The notes under the pieces are model-generated. The model saw nothing but the letters and a program-made list of their open reading frames with translations, did not search any database and was not told the origin of the DNA. From Mesorhizobium caraganae (GTDB lineage Bacteria > Pseudomonadota > Alphaproteobacteria > Rhizobiales > Rhizobiaceae): a stretch of DNA of 64,000 nucleotides. Every line of letters starts with the position of its first letter. Positions within the stretch are counted from its first letter, which is position 1. The translations under genes were made by a program, and so were the position numbers. The stretch lies in contig NZ_JAFCGY010000001.1 of the NCBI RefSeq assembly GCF_016836705.1, positions 620,001 to 684,000 of the forward strand, in the 5' to 3' direction. Positions 7,868 to 15,611 of the stretch are shown here, one piece after another.

Positions 7868-9064
7868 TTAGCTGGTGCGGATGCGTCGCATGGCCTCGCG
7901 CTTCAAGGCAAACAGTGTGCCGACCAGCGCCACGTTGATCAGCGCGAGGCCGAGCAGCACCGTCAGCAATCCCCGCTCACCGGTATGTTGAAGCAGCAGC
8001 GCGCCGACGGAGGGCGCCGCGGCTTGAGCGATCAAACTCGGCATGGCGAGCCGACCCATCAGCTTCGCATAGCCGGTGGCGCCAAACAGGGCGAGCGGCA
8101 ACGTGCCGCGCGCGATCGATTCCAGGCCGATGCCAGCGCCGTAGAACACCAGGGCGACCGGCAGTACCGGCAGCCCGGTCCAGAGTGTCGCCACACCGAT
8201 GACAACAAACGTCACCGAGGCAAGTTTCGTCCAGATCGGATGGTGATAGCGCGCGATCATCATCTCGATGGCGCGGGCGCCGACCTGGGAAGGACCGACC
8301 AGCGCGCCGAGGCCGACCGCCGCGCCGAGCGCCAGGCCGGTGGATTGCAGCACGGTCAGCAGATGCACCGACAAGGTCGACGATATGACCGCTGAGAACG
8401 TGATGCTTGCCGCCAGCGTCGCCATCAGCGGCAGGCTGCGCGGCGCCAGGCCCGGTTCCGGCGCGACAGTCGTCTGCGCAGACGCTTCGGCGGGAACGCC
8501 GCGCGGCAGGATGAGCAGATAGGCCGGCAATGCCACCACAAGCTGGAGTGCCGCATAAACCAGGCACACGCCGCGCCAGCCGAACGCATCGAGCAGAAAC
8601 GCCGAAATCGGCCAGCACACCGTGCTGGCGAAACCGCCAAACAGCGTCAGGCTGGTGATGGTCGAACGGGCGCTGCGCCCATACAGCCGTCCGAGCGCGC
8701 TGAAGGCGGCGTCATAAAGACCGGCGCCCATGCCGAAACCAATGATCAGCCAGCCGGCGACGAAGACGGCCAGCGTCGGCGACGCGGCAAGAACGAGCTG
8801 GCCAATGCCCAGGCAAACGGCGCTGAAGGCGAGCGTCATGCGGCCACCGCGGCGTTCGATCGCGGCACCGACATGCGGCGATATCAGGCCCGCGACAAGC
8901 AGCCCGAGCGACAGGCTGCCGATCACCCAGGGAAAGGGCCAGCCGGTCTGGGCCGACACGGCAGGGCCAATGACGGCCGGCAGATAGTAGGAGGAGCCCC
9001 ATGCCATGATTTGCGTGAGGCCGAGGGTCGTGACGATGACCGGACGACTTGGGATTGTAGCCAC
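7868..9064 (-). CDS. Major facilitator superfamily transporter
   Basis: 398 residues with about twelve hydrophobic segments. The N-terminal half has a QIMAWGSSYYLPAV first helix, and a Gly-rich GFGMGAGLYDAAFSALGRLYG segment in the fourth or fifth helix, as in MFS carriers related to arabinose/oxalate-type permeases. Substrate unknown. Transcribed divergently from a GNAT gene with ~100 bp between. Closeness to the arsenic cluster (which starts 650 bp away) does not by itself make it an arsenic carrier. Confidence 0.8.
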   Translation of the reverse strand: MATIPSRPVIVTTLGLTQIMAWGSSYYLPAVIGPAVSAQTGWPFPWVIGSLSLGLLVAGLISPHVGAAIERRGGRMTLAFSAVCLGIGQLVLAASPTLAVFVAGWLIIGFGMGAGLYDAAFSALGRLYGRSARSTITSLTLFGGFASTVCWPISAFLLDAFGWRGVCLVYAALQLVVALPAYLLILPRGVPAEASAQTTVAPEPGLAPRSLPLMATLAASITFSAVISSTLSVHLLTVLQSTGLALGAAVGLGALVGPSQVGARAIEMMIARYHHPIWTKLASVTFVVIGVATLWTGLPVLPVALVFYGAGIGLESIARGTLPLALFGATGYAKLMGRLAMPSLIAQAAAPSVGALLLQHTGERGLLTVLLGLALINVALVGTLFALKREAMRRIRTS

Positions 9065-9163
9065 TCAGGCATGCTCCCGGGAAGCGAGCAAAGCGGCTAT
9101 GGTCGGTGCCTTCACGCGCCCGTAAAAGCCCGCTATTTCTGACCCCTCAAGAGGAAAAGCCTG

Positions 9164-9682
9164 ATGCGCATCGCCGTGTTTGATGAGAATGAGGCAAGGC
9201 TTCATGTGCAGGCCCTGGCCGAGATGCTGATCCAGAGCGTCGAAGACGGCGCGCTCGTCGGCTTCGTGCTTCCTTTCGACGAGCCTCAGGCGCTGGCGCA
9301 TTGGGAGGGTGTTTTCCGTTCGGTGAGGGAAGGCGAACGGCTCCTCATCTGCGCCGATATCGACGGCCGTGTCGTCGGCACGGTTCAACTTTATCTTTCG
9401 CCGGAGCCGAACGCGCCACACCGGGCCGAGGTTTACAAACTCCTTGTTCATCGCGACTTCCAGCGGCAAGGCATCGGTCTCGCTCTCATGCAGGCGGTCG
9501 AGCGTGAGGCTATGAGCAGAAAACGGACTTTGCTCCTCCTCGATACGGTCGAGGGCGGGGCCAGCGAGCGACTCTACAGGCGGCTCGACTGGCATGAGGT
9601 CGGCTCTGTCCCGCACCACTTTGTCGACCCGCATGGCCAGCCGAAAGTCTCCATCTATTTCATGAAGCATCTGTCGCTTTAG
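9164..9682 (+). CDS. GNAT family N-acetyltransferase
   Basis: 172 residues. The acetyl-CoA-binding motif RDFQRQGIGLALMQAVE lies at ~101-117, preceded by the beta-strand VGTVQLYLSPEPNAPHRAEV and followed by LLLLDTVEGGASERLYRRL, a full GNAT fold. Ribosome site AGAGGAAA sits upstream. It resembles small-molecule acetyltransferases, but the substrate is unknown. Stands between the MFS gene and the arsenic cluster. Confidence 0.8.
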   Translation: MRIAVFDENEARLHVQALAEMLIQSVEDGALVGFVLPFDEPQALAHWEGVFRSVREGERLLICADIDGRVVGTVQLYLSPEPNAPHRAEVYKLLVHRDFQRQGIGLALMQAVEREAMSRKRTLLLLDTVEGGASERLYRRLDWHEVGSVPHHFVDPHGQPKVSIYFMKHLSL

Positions 9683-9717
9683 GCCGCGCATGCCGGCCGT
9701 CGATGGTGGCAGCGGGC

Positions 9718-11106
9718 TCACGCGGCAACGCCGCAACCGCACCCACCCTTGCCGACAGCTTTCGCCTCGGCATCGGCGACGCAGCAGGCATCCGCCTCCT
9801 TTGCTGCCGGGCCGCCGCAACAGCCTTTTGAGGCATCGCCAAGTGAAGAAGACGGCACCGTACAGACACCGGTTTCCGGCAGCACCAGTTTCACTGCGTC
9901 GGCGGAAACCATGTCGCCGGCAAGCGCGGCGGCGACAGAGCGGACCTGCTCATAACCCGTCAGCAGCAGGAAGGTTGGCGCCCTGCCATAGCTCTTGATG
10001 CCGACCGTGTAGAAGTCGGGCTCGGGATGGCTGAGCTCACGGTGGCCATGCGGCGGCACATCACCGCAAGAATGCTCGTTGGGATCGATGAGTGGCCCCA
10101 GTGCCTTGACGCCTTCAAGCCACGGATCGAGGTCGAGGCGAAGCTCCCTGGTCAGCGAGAGATCGGGCCGCTGCCCGGTTGCGGCGATGATGCGGTCGAC
10201 AGGGCCGACCTGGCGCAAACCGCCTGCGGTCTCGCCTTCGACGACCAGACGATTTTCTTGCGCACGGATGGCGACGGTCGCAAATCCTGTTACCAGCGAG
10301 ACGCGGCCGCTTTCCGCCAGTTCGCGAACATCGGCACCAAGCTCGCCGCGCGCCGGCAAAGCATCGGCATCGCCGCCGCCATAGATGCGCACGAGGTCGG
10401 TGCCGCGCGTCACCCAGATGGACGCGGTGCCGGGCTCGGCATCGGCCAGTCTGGCGAGTTCGAGCAACGCATTGGCGGCCGAGTGCCCCGAACCGGCAAC
10501 CAGCGTCCTGCGGCCGGCATAAAGAGCGCGGTCACGGCCGAGAATATCGGGGATGCCATAGGCGATACGGTCGGCATTCTCTGCCTCGCCCTCGGCCGCG
10601 ATTCCGCCCGCGCCGAGCGGATTGGGCATCTGCCAGGTGCCGGAGGCATCGATGACGGCGCGGGCGCTGTCTCGCCTTGTGCCATTGGCCGTTTCGACCA
10701 CCAGCATGAAGGGCCGCGTCTCGCGTGCTTTGCTCAGCACCTTGTCGGCGCCCCAGCGCGAGATACCAATGACGCGAGCGCCGGTTTCGATCACCGGCGC
10801 CAGTTCCGGCAGCCCGGCAAGCGGTTCCAGGTAATGCTCGACAAGCTCGCCGGCGGTGGGGAATGCCTCGGGCTCCGGCATGTGCCAGCCATGGGCCTTG
10901 AGCAATTTTCTCGCCGCGCGATCGATGCAATAGCGCCAGGGCGTGAACACCCTGACATGGCCCCAATCCCGCAGGTTGGACGCAACGCCGCTGCCGGACT
11001 CATAGACCTTCACCGGCAGGCCCTGTTCCAACAGATGGACCGCTGCCGCCAACCCAACCGGACCGGCGCCGATGACGGCAATGGGTAGATCGCTTTGCGG
11101 GGTCAT
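9718..11106 (-). CDS. ArsO-like flavoprotein monooxygenase with Cys-rich tail
   Basis: 462 residues. N-terminal FAD motif AVIGAGPVGLAAAVHLLEQG, central NADPH motif TLVAGSGHSAANALLEL, and the ATG motif RIIAATGQRPDLSL: the layout of a flavin-dependent monooxygenase or reductase found in ars clusters. The last ~45 residues hold CCGG, ACC and GCGCG groups, a soft-metal binding tail. Start 11106 is preferred to 11124 because GGAAGG lies seven bases before it. It follows arsR directly (49 bp) and an ArsR-type half-site (11135-11144) lies in that gap. Role in arsenic chemistry is inferred from context. Confidence 0.7.
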   Translation of the reverse strand: MTPQSDLPIAVIGAGPVGLAAAVHLLEQGLPVKVYESGSGVASNLRDWGHVRVFTPWRYCIDRAARKLLKAHGWHMPEPEAFPTAGELVEHYLEPLAGLPELAPVIETGARVIGISRWGADKVLSKARETRPFMLVVETANGTRRDSARAVIDASGTWQMPNPLGAGGIAAEGEAENADRIAYGIPDILGRDRALYAGRRTLVAGSGHSAANALLELARLADAEPGTASIWVTRGTDLVRIYGGGDADALPARGELGADVRELAESGRVSLVTGFATVAIRAQENRLVVEGETAGGLRQVGPVDRIIAATGQRPDLSLTRELRLDLDPWLEGVKALGPLIDPNEHSCGDVPPHGHRELSHPEPDFYTVGIKSYGRAPTFLLLTGYEQVRSVAAALAGDMVSADAVKLVLPETGVCTVPSSSLGDASKGCCGGPAAKEADACCVADAEAKAVGKGGCGCGVAA

Positions 11107-11134
11107 TTCTATACCTTCCATCATTCCGGGATTA

Positions 11135-11144
11135 TCGAAATAAC
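11135..11144. promoter_or_regulatory. Half-site of the ArsR operator motif
   Basis: TCGAAATAAC repeats one arm of the perfect palindrome at 11511-11540 and lies in the arsR-flavoprotein gap. A further partial copy (TCGAAATAC) begins at the arsR start codon (11476). This could be a secondary regulator site or chance recurrence of an AT-rich word. Confidence 0.35.
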
Positions 11145-11155
11145 AAGCAAAAAAA

Positions 11156-11476
11156 TTACGCGGCTACTTCTCCGGTGGCGGGAGTGCAGGCGGCATCGGC
11201 ACAGCATTCGTCGGCGAGGAAACCGATCAGATCCTGCATGATGGGATAGTTGGCGCGGCAGATCAGCGTCGTCGCCTGCCGCTCCTGAGTCACCAGGCCG
11301 GTGAGGATCAGCCGGTGCAGGTGATGCGACAAAGTCGAGGCAGCGATGCCGATACTCTCCTGCAAATAGCCGACCGGCCTGCCGGCTGCACCGGCCCTGA
11401 CCAGCGTGCGATAGAGGTTCAGCCGCGTCGGGTTGCCGAGCGCTTCAAGCTGTTTTGCTGCTTGTTCCAGTTTCAT
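11156..11476 (-). CDS. arsR: ArsR family arsenic-responsive repressor
   Basis: 106 residues, winged helix: QLEALGNPTRLNLYRTLVRA, recognition region IGIAASTLSHHLHRL and wing GLVTQERQATTLIC. Cysteines cluster at the C-terminus (ECCADAAC) and at C74 in the wing, a possible As(III) site unlike the helix-3 site of the E. coli R773 ArsR. A perfect 12-bp inverted repeat lies 35 bp upstream. It heads a two-gene unit with the flavoprotein and follows the reductase/aquaporin operon. Confidence 0.85.
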   Translation of the reverse strand: MKLEQAAKQLEALGNPTRLNLYRTLVRAGAAGRPVGYLQESIGIAASTLSHHLHRLILTGLVTQERQATTLICRANYPIMQDLIGFLADECCADAACTPATGEVAA

Positions 11477-11510
11477 CGAAATACAATACGCCAGTGACCG
11501 AGGCCGTCAA

Positions 11511-11540
11511 GTGTTATTTCGACTGCCATCGAAATAACAC
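11511..11540. promoter_or_regulatory. Perfect palindromic ArsR operator
   Basis: GTGTTATTTCGA, six bases, TCGAAATAACAC: a perfect 12-bp inverted repeat, AT-rich in a GC-rich genome, between the end of arsC and the start of arsR. Related half-sites occur at the arsR start and upstream of the flavoprotein gene, which supports a protein-binding site over a terminator. It could also form an RNA hairpin after arsC, but no U-run follows. Confidence 0.65.
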
Positions 11541-11545
11541 GCTGC

Positions 11546-11968
11546 TCAGATGACGCGCTTGCCCTCGGTATCGATGACGACCTCACCGTCCTCCTTTGTG
11601 AAGGCGCCGATCTGCGGATTTGGAAGGATGTCGAGAACCGCTTCCGACGGCCGCGCCAGCATGACGCCGAGCGGTGTCACCACGATCGGCCGGTTGATCA
11701 GGATCGGATGCGCCAGCATGAAATCGACAATCTCGCCGTCGCTCCATTTGCGATCGCCGAGGTTGAGCTCGGCATAGGGGGTACCCTTCTCGCGCAGCAA
11801 GTCGCGCGGTGTCATCCCCATCGCCGCAATCAGCTCGACGAGCCTTTCGCGCGACGGCGGCGTCTTAAGATACTCGATCACTTCCAGCTCCTCGCCGGAC
11901 TGGCGGATGATCGCCAGCGTGTTGCGTGAGGTGCCGCAATCGGGATTGTGATAGATGGTGATGGTCAT
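11546..11968 (-). CDS. arsC: Glutaredoxin-linked arsenate reductase ArsC
   Basis: 140 residues, thioredoxin-like ArsC family. The catalytic cysteine lies in YHNPDCGTSRNTLAI, and the arginines of the oxyanion site are in ILINRPIVVTPLGVMLARP. It reduces arsenate to arsenite with glutathione and glutaredoxin. The start overlaps the aquaglyceroporin stop (ATGA, 11965-11968), so it is translated as part of that operon. A second, unrelated arsenate reductase lies two genes upstream. Confidence 0.9.
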   Translation of the reverse strand: MTITIYHNPDCGTSRNTLAIIRQSGEELEVIEYLKTPPSRERLVELIAAMGMTPRDLLREKGTPYAELNLGDRKWSDGEIVDFMLAHPILINRPIVVTPLGVMLARPSEAVLDILPNPQIGAFTKEDGEVVIDTEGKRVI

Positions 11969-12654
11969 TGCGCAGCTTTCATCTCTGGCTCGGGTTTGGG
12001 TACTGAAAGCAGCCAGCCGGCCAGCGCCATGGCGAGTAGCGCGCCAAGCAGTTCGGCGACGATGAAGGCCGGGACATCGAGCGGCCGGATGCCGGCAAAT
12101 GTATTCGATAAGGCACGCGCGATGGCGACGGCCGGATTGGCAAACGAGGTCGAGGCGGTGAACCAATAGGCCGATGTGATGTAGAGCCCGACCAGCCACG
12201 GAATGGCGTCGCTGCGAAAACGCAGGCCGGCAAGAATAGTGAAGACAAGGCCAAAGGCGGCCGCGATCTCCGCGATCCACTGGCCGCTTCCGGCCCTCAC
12301 GGTCTGGGAGATTTGCAGGATCGGCAGGTCGAACATGGCGTGCGCCAGGAATGTACCTGCGATGCCGCCCGTGATTTGGGCGATGACGTAAGCGATAGCC
12401 GCCTTTGTCTGGATTTCCCGTCGCAAGGCAAAGACCAGTGTCACCGCCGGATTGAAATGCGCCCCGGAAATCGGCCCAAGAATGGTGATCAGCACCACCA
12501 GCATAGCGCCCGTCGGGATCGTGTTGCCGAGCAGCGAAAGTGCCACGTCGTCGGTCAAGCGATCGGCCATGATGCCCGAACCGACGACCGCGGCAACCAG
12601 CATGGCGGTGCCGAGCGCTTCGGCGACAAGGCGCCGTGACAAATCAGTGGCCAT
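11965..12654 (-). CDS. aqpS: Aquaglyceroporin of the ars operon (AqpS-like)
   Basis: 229 residues, MIP family with six membrane helices and two NPA boxes (GAHFNPAVTLVFAL and STSFANPAVAIARAL). In rhizobial ars operons such a channel replaces ArsB and lets arsenite leave down its gradient after intracellular arsenate reduction. It sits 5 bp after one reductase and overlaps the next by 4 bp, so reduction and efflux are co-expressed. Channel substrate is inferred from operon context. Confidence 0.88.
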   Translation of the reverse strand: MATDLSRRLVAEALGTAMLVAAVVGSGIMADRLTDDVALSLLGNTIPTGAMLVVLITILGPISGAHFNPAVTLVFALRREIQTKAAIAYVIAQITGGIAGTFLAHAMFDLPILQISQTVRAGSGQWIAEIAAAFGLVFTILAGLRFRSDAIPWLVGLYITSAYWFTASTSFANPAVAIARALSNTFAGIRPLDVPAFIVAELLGALLAMALAGWLLSVPKPEPEMKAAQ

Positions 12655-12659
12655 GCTGT

Positions 12660-13169
12660 TCAGCCTGCATTGGGGTGATTGCGACCGATCTCATCCAGGC
12701 GCTTCTGCAAGGCAAGCTTGTCGACCGTATTCATCGGCAGGCTTACGAAGATTGAAATCCTGATGTTGAGCATGCGGTAGGCATCGGCGAATGCCAGGTG
12801 CTTTTCAGCATCCGTGCCCTCGACGGCTGCGGGATCGGGCACTCCCCAATGCGCCGTCATCGGCCGCCCCGGCCATACAGGACAGGATTCATTGGCTGCG
12901 TTGTCGCAGACAGTGAAAACGAAATTCATCTCCGGTGCGCCCGGCACCGCAAATTCCTCCCAGTCCTTCGAACGGGCAAAGGAGGTATCGTGGTTGAGGG
13001 TCTTCAGAAGCTGCAGCGCATAGGGATGGACCGCACCCTTCGGATGGGAACCGGCGGAAAAGGCCTTGAACCTGCCGGCGCCGACACGGTTCAGGATCGC
13101 CTCCGCGAGGATCGACCGCGCCGAATTACCGGTGCACAGAAACAACACGTTGTAAATCTGATCGCTCAT
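12660..13169 (-). CDS. arsC: LMW-phosphatase-type arsenate reductase
   Basis: 169 residues of the low-molecular-weight tyrosine phosphatase fold used by thioredoxin-linked arsenate reductases. Catalytic loop CTGNSARS (residues ~12-19); the resolving cysteine pair is in VCDNAANESCPVWPG; the acidic general-acid loop is GVPDPAAVEG. Start at 13169 follows a GGGGAGGAAG ribosome site. It is the second gene of the operon after arsR. Having this and a glutaredoxin-type ArsC in one operon gives two electron routes for the same reaction. Confidence 0.88.
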   Translation of the reverse strand: MSDQIYNVLFLCTGNSARSILAEAILNRVGAGRFKAFSAGSHPKGAVHPYALQLLKTLNHDTSFARSKDWEEFAVPGAPEMNFVFTVCDNAANESCPVWPGRPMTAHWGVPDPAAVEGTDAEKHLAFADAYRMLNIRISIFVSLPMNTVDKLALQKRLDEIGRNHPNAG

Positions 13170-13195
13170 TGCTTCCTCCCCTGCCATTTGCCGGC

Positions 13196-13528
13196 CTAAC
13201 ACTTGCAAGTCACCGCCTGGATTACCGGCTGGCAAAGCTCCGGGGCACCGTTGCAGCAATCCTCCATGAGGTAAGCAAGCAAGTCGCGAAAACCGGTCAT
13301 GTCGGCGACATAGCGAATGGTGCGCCCCTCGCGCTCGGCGCGGACCAGCCCGGCATGGCCAAGTATCTTCAGATGCGCCGACATGGTGTTCTGGACGATG
13401 CTTAGGCGCGATGCGACCTCGCCGGCGGGCACGCCTTCAGCGCCGGCCCGAACCAGCAGCCGGAAAACCTCCAGCCTTGTATCCTGGCCAAGCGCCGCAA
13501 GCGCGAGAAGGGCGGTCTCTTTGTCCAC
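13196..13528 (-). CDS. arsR: ArsR family repressor heading the ars operon
   Basis: 110 residues, winged helix (LALAALGQDTRLEVFRLLVR; recognition region LSIVQNTMSAHLKIL), with C-terminal cysteines (EDCCNGAPELC, TCKC) likely to sense As(III). It uses a GTG start. A 7-bp perfect palindrome lies seven bases upstream, where it would cover the ribosome site and start region. First gene of arsR - LMW reductase - aqpS - arsC, so derepression by arsenite would induce reduction and efflux together. Confidence 0.85.
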   Translation of the reverse strand: MDKETALLALAALGQDTRLEVFRLLVRAGAEGVPAGEVASRLSIVQNTMSAHLKILGHAGLVRAEREGRTIRYVADMTGFRDLLAYLMEDCCNGAPELCQPVIQAVTCKC

Positions 13529-13534
13529 GTATCC

Positions 13535-13550
13535 ATAAATCCAGATTTAT
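13535..13550. promoter_or_regulatory. Palindromic operator of the ars operon
   Basis: ATAAATC-CA-GATTTAT is a perfect 7-bp inverted repeat ending seven bases before the GTG of arsR. Short AT-rich palindromes next to autoregulated arsR genes are typical ArsR sites. It differs in sequence from the operator of the second arsR (11511-11540), so the two repressors may not cross-regulate. Confidence 0.55.
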
Positions 13551-13664
13551 CGTCATGTAGCCAAGGCGTATGACATTTAGATGACATTCAGCAAATCGGA
13601 TCGATCGTTGGCAGACAGCCGTTGGCGAGGACAGACGGCAAGGGATGCGCCTGCAAGCTGGCAA

Positions 13665-13696
13665 CAAAAAAAGCCCGGACGAACCGGGCTTTTTTT
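13665..13696. terminator. Bidirectional intrinsic terminator
   Basis: An A-run (13665-13671), stem AGCCCGG, loop ACGAA, stem CCGGGCT, then a T-run (13691-13696). It is symmetrical and would stop transcription either way. Position fits termination of tRNA-Leu transcription on the minus strand before the ars operon promoter. Confidence 0.8.
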
Positions 13697-13787
13697 GAAC
13701 GAAGATTGATGCGCCCCAGCGGGCTCAATCAAACCATCACCAGTCCTCCTTCGCCAAGGCTTCGGAGGACACTCCTTCGTCTAACGA

Positions 13788-13811
13788 CTTCGGGTGGCCT
13801 GCCACCCGAAG
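13788..13811 (-). terminator. Strong hairpin downstream of tRNA-Leu
   Basis: CTTCGGGTGGC-CT-GCCACCCGAAG: an 11-bp perfect stem with a 2-bp centre, 16 bp beyond the 3' end of the tRNA on its own strand. No U-run follows, so it may be a processing or attenuating hairpin, with true termination at the 13665-13696 structure. Confidence 0.4.
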
Positions 13812-13827
13812 CTCGAAGAGCGAAGGG

Positions 13828-13912
13828 TGGTGCCCAGAAGAGGACTCGAACCTCCACTCCTTGCGGAACACGGACCTGAACCGTGCGCGTCTACCAATTC
13901 CGCCATCTGGGC
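13828..13912 (-). tRNA. tRNA-Leu (CAG)
   Basis: Read on the minus strand: acceptor GCCCAGA pairs with its 3' partner TCTGGGC plus discriminator A and encoded CCA. The D-arm GCGGAATTGGTAGACGC is typical of class II tRNAs, the anticodon loop TTCAGGT gives CAG, there is a long variable arm (GTTCCGCAAGGAGT), and the T-loop GGTTCGAGTCC is intact. 85 bases with CCA. Confidence 0.95.
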
Positions 13913-14001
13913 TGGTGCGGGCTCATGTAAGCGGGCAAGCGACAGGTGTCAACGCGCTTTTTTCGACGGGCCGCTGCATGCCGGCTTAGTTCCCGCCGTT
14001 G

Positions 14002-14060
14002 GCGCTGCCCCTCACCTGCCTGCCGGCATCCTCTCCCAGTATAGTGAAGGGGAGAAGGGG
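14002..14060. repeat. Palindromic repeat B, single copy after gpmA
   Basis: GCCCCTCACCTGCCTGCCGG, then a hairpin around CTCCCAGTATAGTGAAGGGGAG. Same family as the copies at 46.9, 57.4 and 59.6 kb. It begins ~15 bp past the gpmA stop, where it could act as a transcript end or RNA-stabilising structure. Confidence 0.7.
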
Positions 14061-14074
14061 ACGAAGCTGAAGCC

Positions 14075-14695
14075 TCAGCCTTCCAGCACGTCCTTCGACG
14101 CCACGGTGGAATCGGCGTTGAGCTTGTAGATCACCGGCACGCCGGTGCCGAGCTCGAGCCTGACGATCTCCTCGCCGCTCTTGCCGTCCAGCGCCATGAT
14201 CAGCGCCCTGAGCGAATTGCCGTGCGCTGCGACCAGCACCGTGCCGCCCCTCAGCACATGCGACTGCATGTCGTGCAGATAGTACGGCCAGACGCGGGCG
14301 CCGGTGTCCTTCAGGCTTTCGCCGCCGGGCGGCGGGACGTCGTAGGAGCGGCGCCAGATGTGCACCTGCTCTTCGCCCCACTTCTTGCGCGCGTCGTCCT
14401 TGTTGAGGCCGGAGAGGTCGCCATAGTCGCGCTCGTTCAGCGCCTGGTCGCGGATCGTCTTGAGGTCGCTCTGGCCGACGGCGTCGAGAATGTGCTGGCA
14501 GGTCTTTTGCGCCCGGATCAGTGCCGAGGTGAAGGCGATGTCGAATTTCAGCCCGCGCGCCTTGAGCTTCGCACCTGCTTCCTTGGCCTCCTTGTGGCCC
14601 TGCTCGGTCAGGTCGACATCGCGCCAGCCGGTGAACAGGTTCTTCAGGTTCCATTCGCTCTGGCCGTGGCGCACGAGCACGAGAGTTCCCGACAT
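14075..14695 (-). CDS. gpmA: 2,3-bisphosphoglycerate-dependent phosphoglycerate mutase
   Basis: 206 residues, histidine phosphatase fold. [10 protein letters not shown] holds the phosphorylated histidine, [14 protein letters not shown] is the substrate loop, and AAHGNSLRA the second catalytic histidine. It interconverts 3- and 2-phosphoglycerate in glycolysis and gluconeogenesis. Start 14695 follows GGAG at seven bases. Shorter than the ~250-residue E. coli enzyme, as is usual in rhizobia. Last gene of a same-strand run with dapB, the exporter and glk. Confidence 0.9.
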   Translation of the reverse strand: MSGTLVLVRHGQSEWNLKNLFTGWRDVDLTEQGHKEAKEAGAKLKARGLKFDIAFTSALIRAQKTCQHILDAVGQSDLKTIRDQALNERDYGDLSGLNKDDARKKWGEEQVHIWRRSYDVPPPGGESLKDTGARVWPYYLHDMQSHVLRGGTVLVAAHGNSLRALIMALDGKSGEEIVRLELGTGVPVIYKLNADSTVASKDVLEG

Positions 14696-14789
14696 GTTTG
14701 CTCCTTCGAGTTGTGGGGTGGGTCTGAGCAATTCCAGGAAAAGTGTGTAGCGGTTTTCCGTCCGGAATTGCGTAAGAAAAATAGATGCC

Positions 14790-15611
14790 TCAGCTCAGGC
14801 CGAGCACGTCCCGCATCGAATACAGTCCAGGCTTCTTCGCGCGAGCCCAAAGCGCCGCCTTTACGGCACCGCGGGCAAAGATCGCGCGGTCCTCGGCATG
14901 GTGCGACAGGGTGATGCGCTCGCCGGTGCCGGCCAGGATCACGCTGTGGTCGCCGACCACCGAGCCGCCACGCAAGCTGGCGAAACCGATCGTTCCAGGT
15001 TTGCGCACGCCGGTATGGCCGTCGCGCGCGCGCACATCGTTGCCGGTAAGCGCAATACCGCGTCCCGCCGCCGCCGCTTCGCCGAGCAGCAAGGCGGTGC
15101 CTGACGGCGCGTCGACCTTGTGCTTATGGTGCATTTCGAGGATCTCGATGTCGAAATCGTCGGCGTCGAGCGCGCGCGCCGCTTGTTCCACCAGCACCGC
15201 CAGCAGATTGACGCCGAGGCTCATATTGCCGGATTTGACGATCGTCGCGTGGCGCGCCGCGGCTTCGATCTTGGCGTTGTCTTCCGCCGAACAGCCGGTG
15301 GTGCCGATGACATGGGCAATGCGCGCCTGCGCGGCGTAGCCGGCGAACTCGACGGTAGCGGCCGGAGCGGTGAAATCGAGCACGCCGTCGGCTTTGGCGA
15401 ACACCGGCAGCGGGTCGTCTGAGATCGTCACATTGATGATGCCGATGCCGGCAAGTTCACCGGCATCCTTGCCGAGATAGGGCGACCCGGGCCGTTCGAC
15501 CGCGCCGACGACGCGCGCGCCGGGGATCGAATGGATAGCGCGGATCAGCGTCTGGCCCATGCGGCCGGCCGCCCCCACCACCACCAGGCCCATATCGCCG
15601 GATTCGCTCAT
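14790..15611 (-). CDS. dapB: 4-hydroxy-tetrahydrodipicolinate reductase
   Basis: 273 residues. N-terminal nucleotide loop [17 protein letters not shown]; catalytic and substrate motif [35 protein letters not shown] is also conserved. It reduces the cyclic product of DapA with NAD(P)H in lysine and diaminopimelate synthesis, so it feeds peptidoglycan. Overlaps the exporter stop by four bases (ATGA), hence coupled translation. Confidence 0.95.
   Translation of the reverse strand: MSESGDMGLVVVGAAGRMGQTLIRAIHSIPGARVVGAVERPGSPYLGKDAGELAGIGIINVTISDDPLPVFAKADGVLDFTAPAATVEFAGYAAQARIAHVIGTTGCSAEDNAKIEAAARHATIVKSGNMSLGVNLLAVLVEQAARALDADDFDIEILEMHHKHKVDAPSGTALLLGEAAAAGRGIALTGNDVRARDGHTGVRKPGTIGFASLRGGSVVGDHSVILAGTGERITLSHHAEDRAIFARGAVKAALWARAKKPGLYSMRDVLGLS

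Noticed and set aside
7868..9064. MFS gene as an arsenic exporter (ArsJ/ArsK-like)
   Set aside because: It is divergent from a GNAT gene, separated from the ars genes, and shows no motif tying it to arsenic.
10027..11088. 353-codon plus-strand frame opposite the ars flavoprotein
   Set aside because: Exact antisense of a gene with clear FAD and NADPH motifs; no protein-like motifs of its own.
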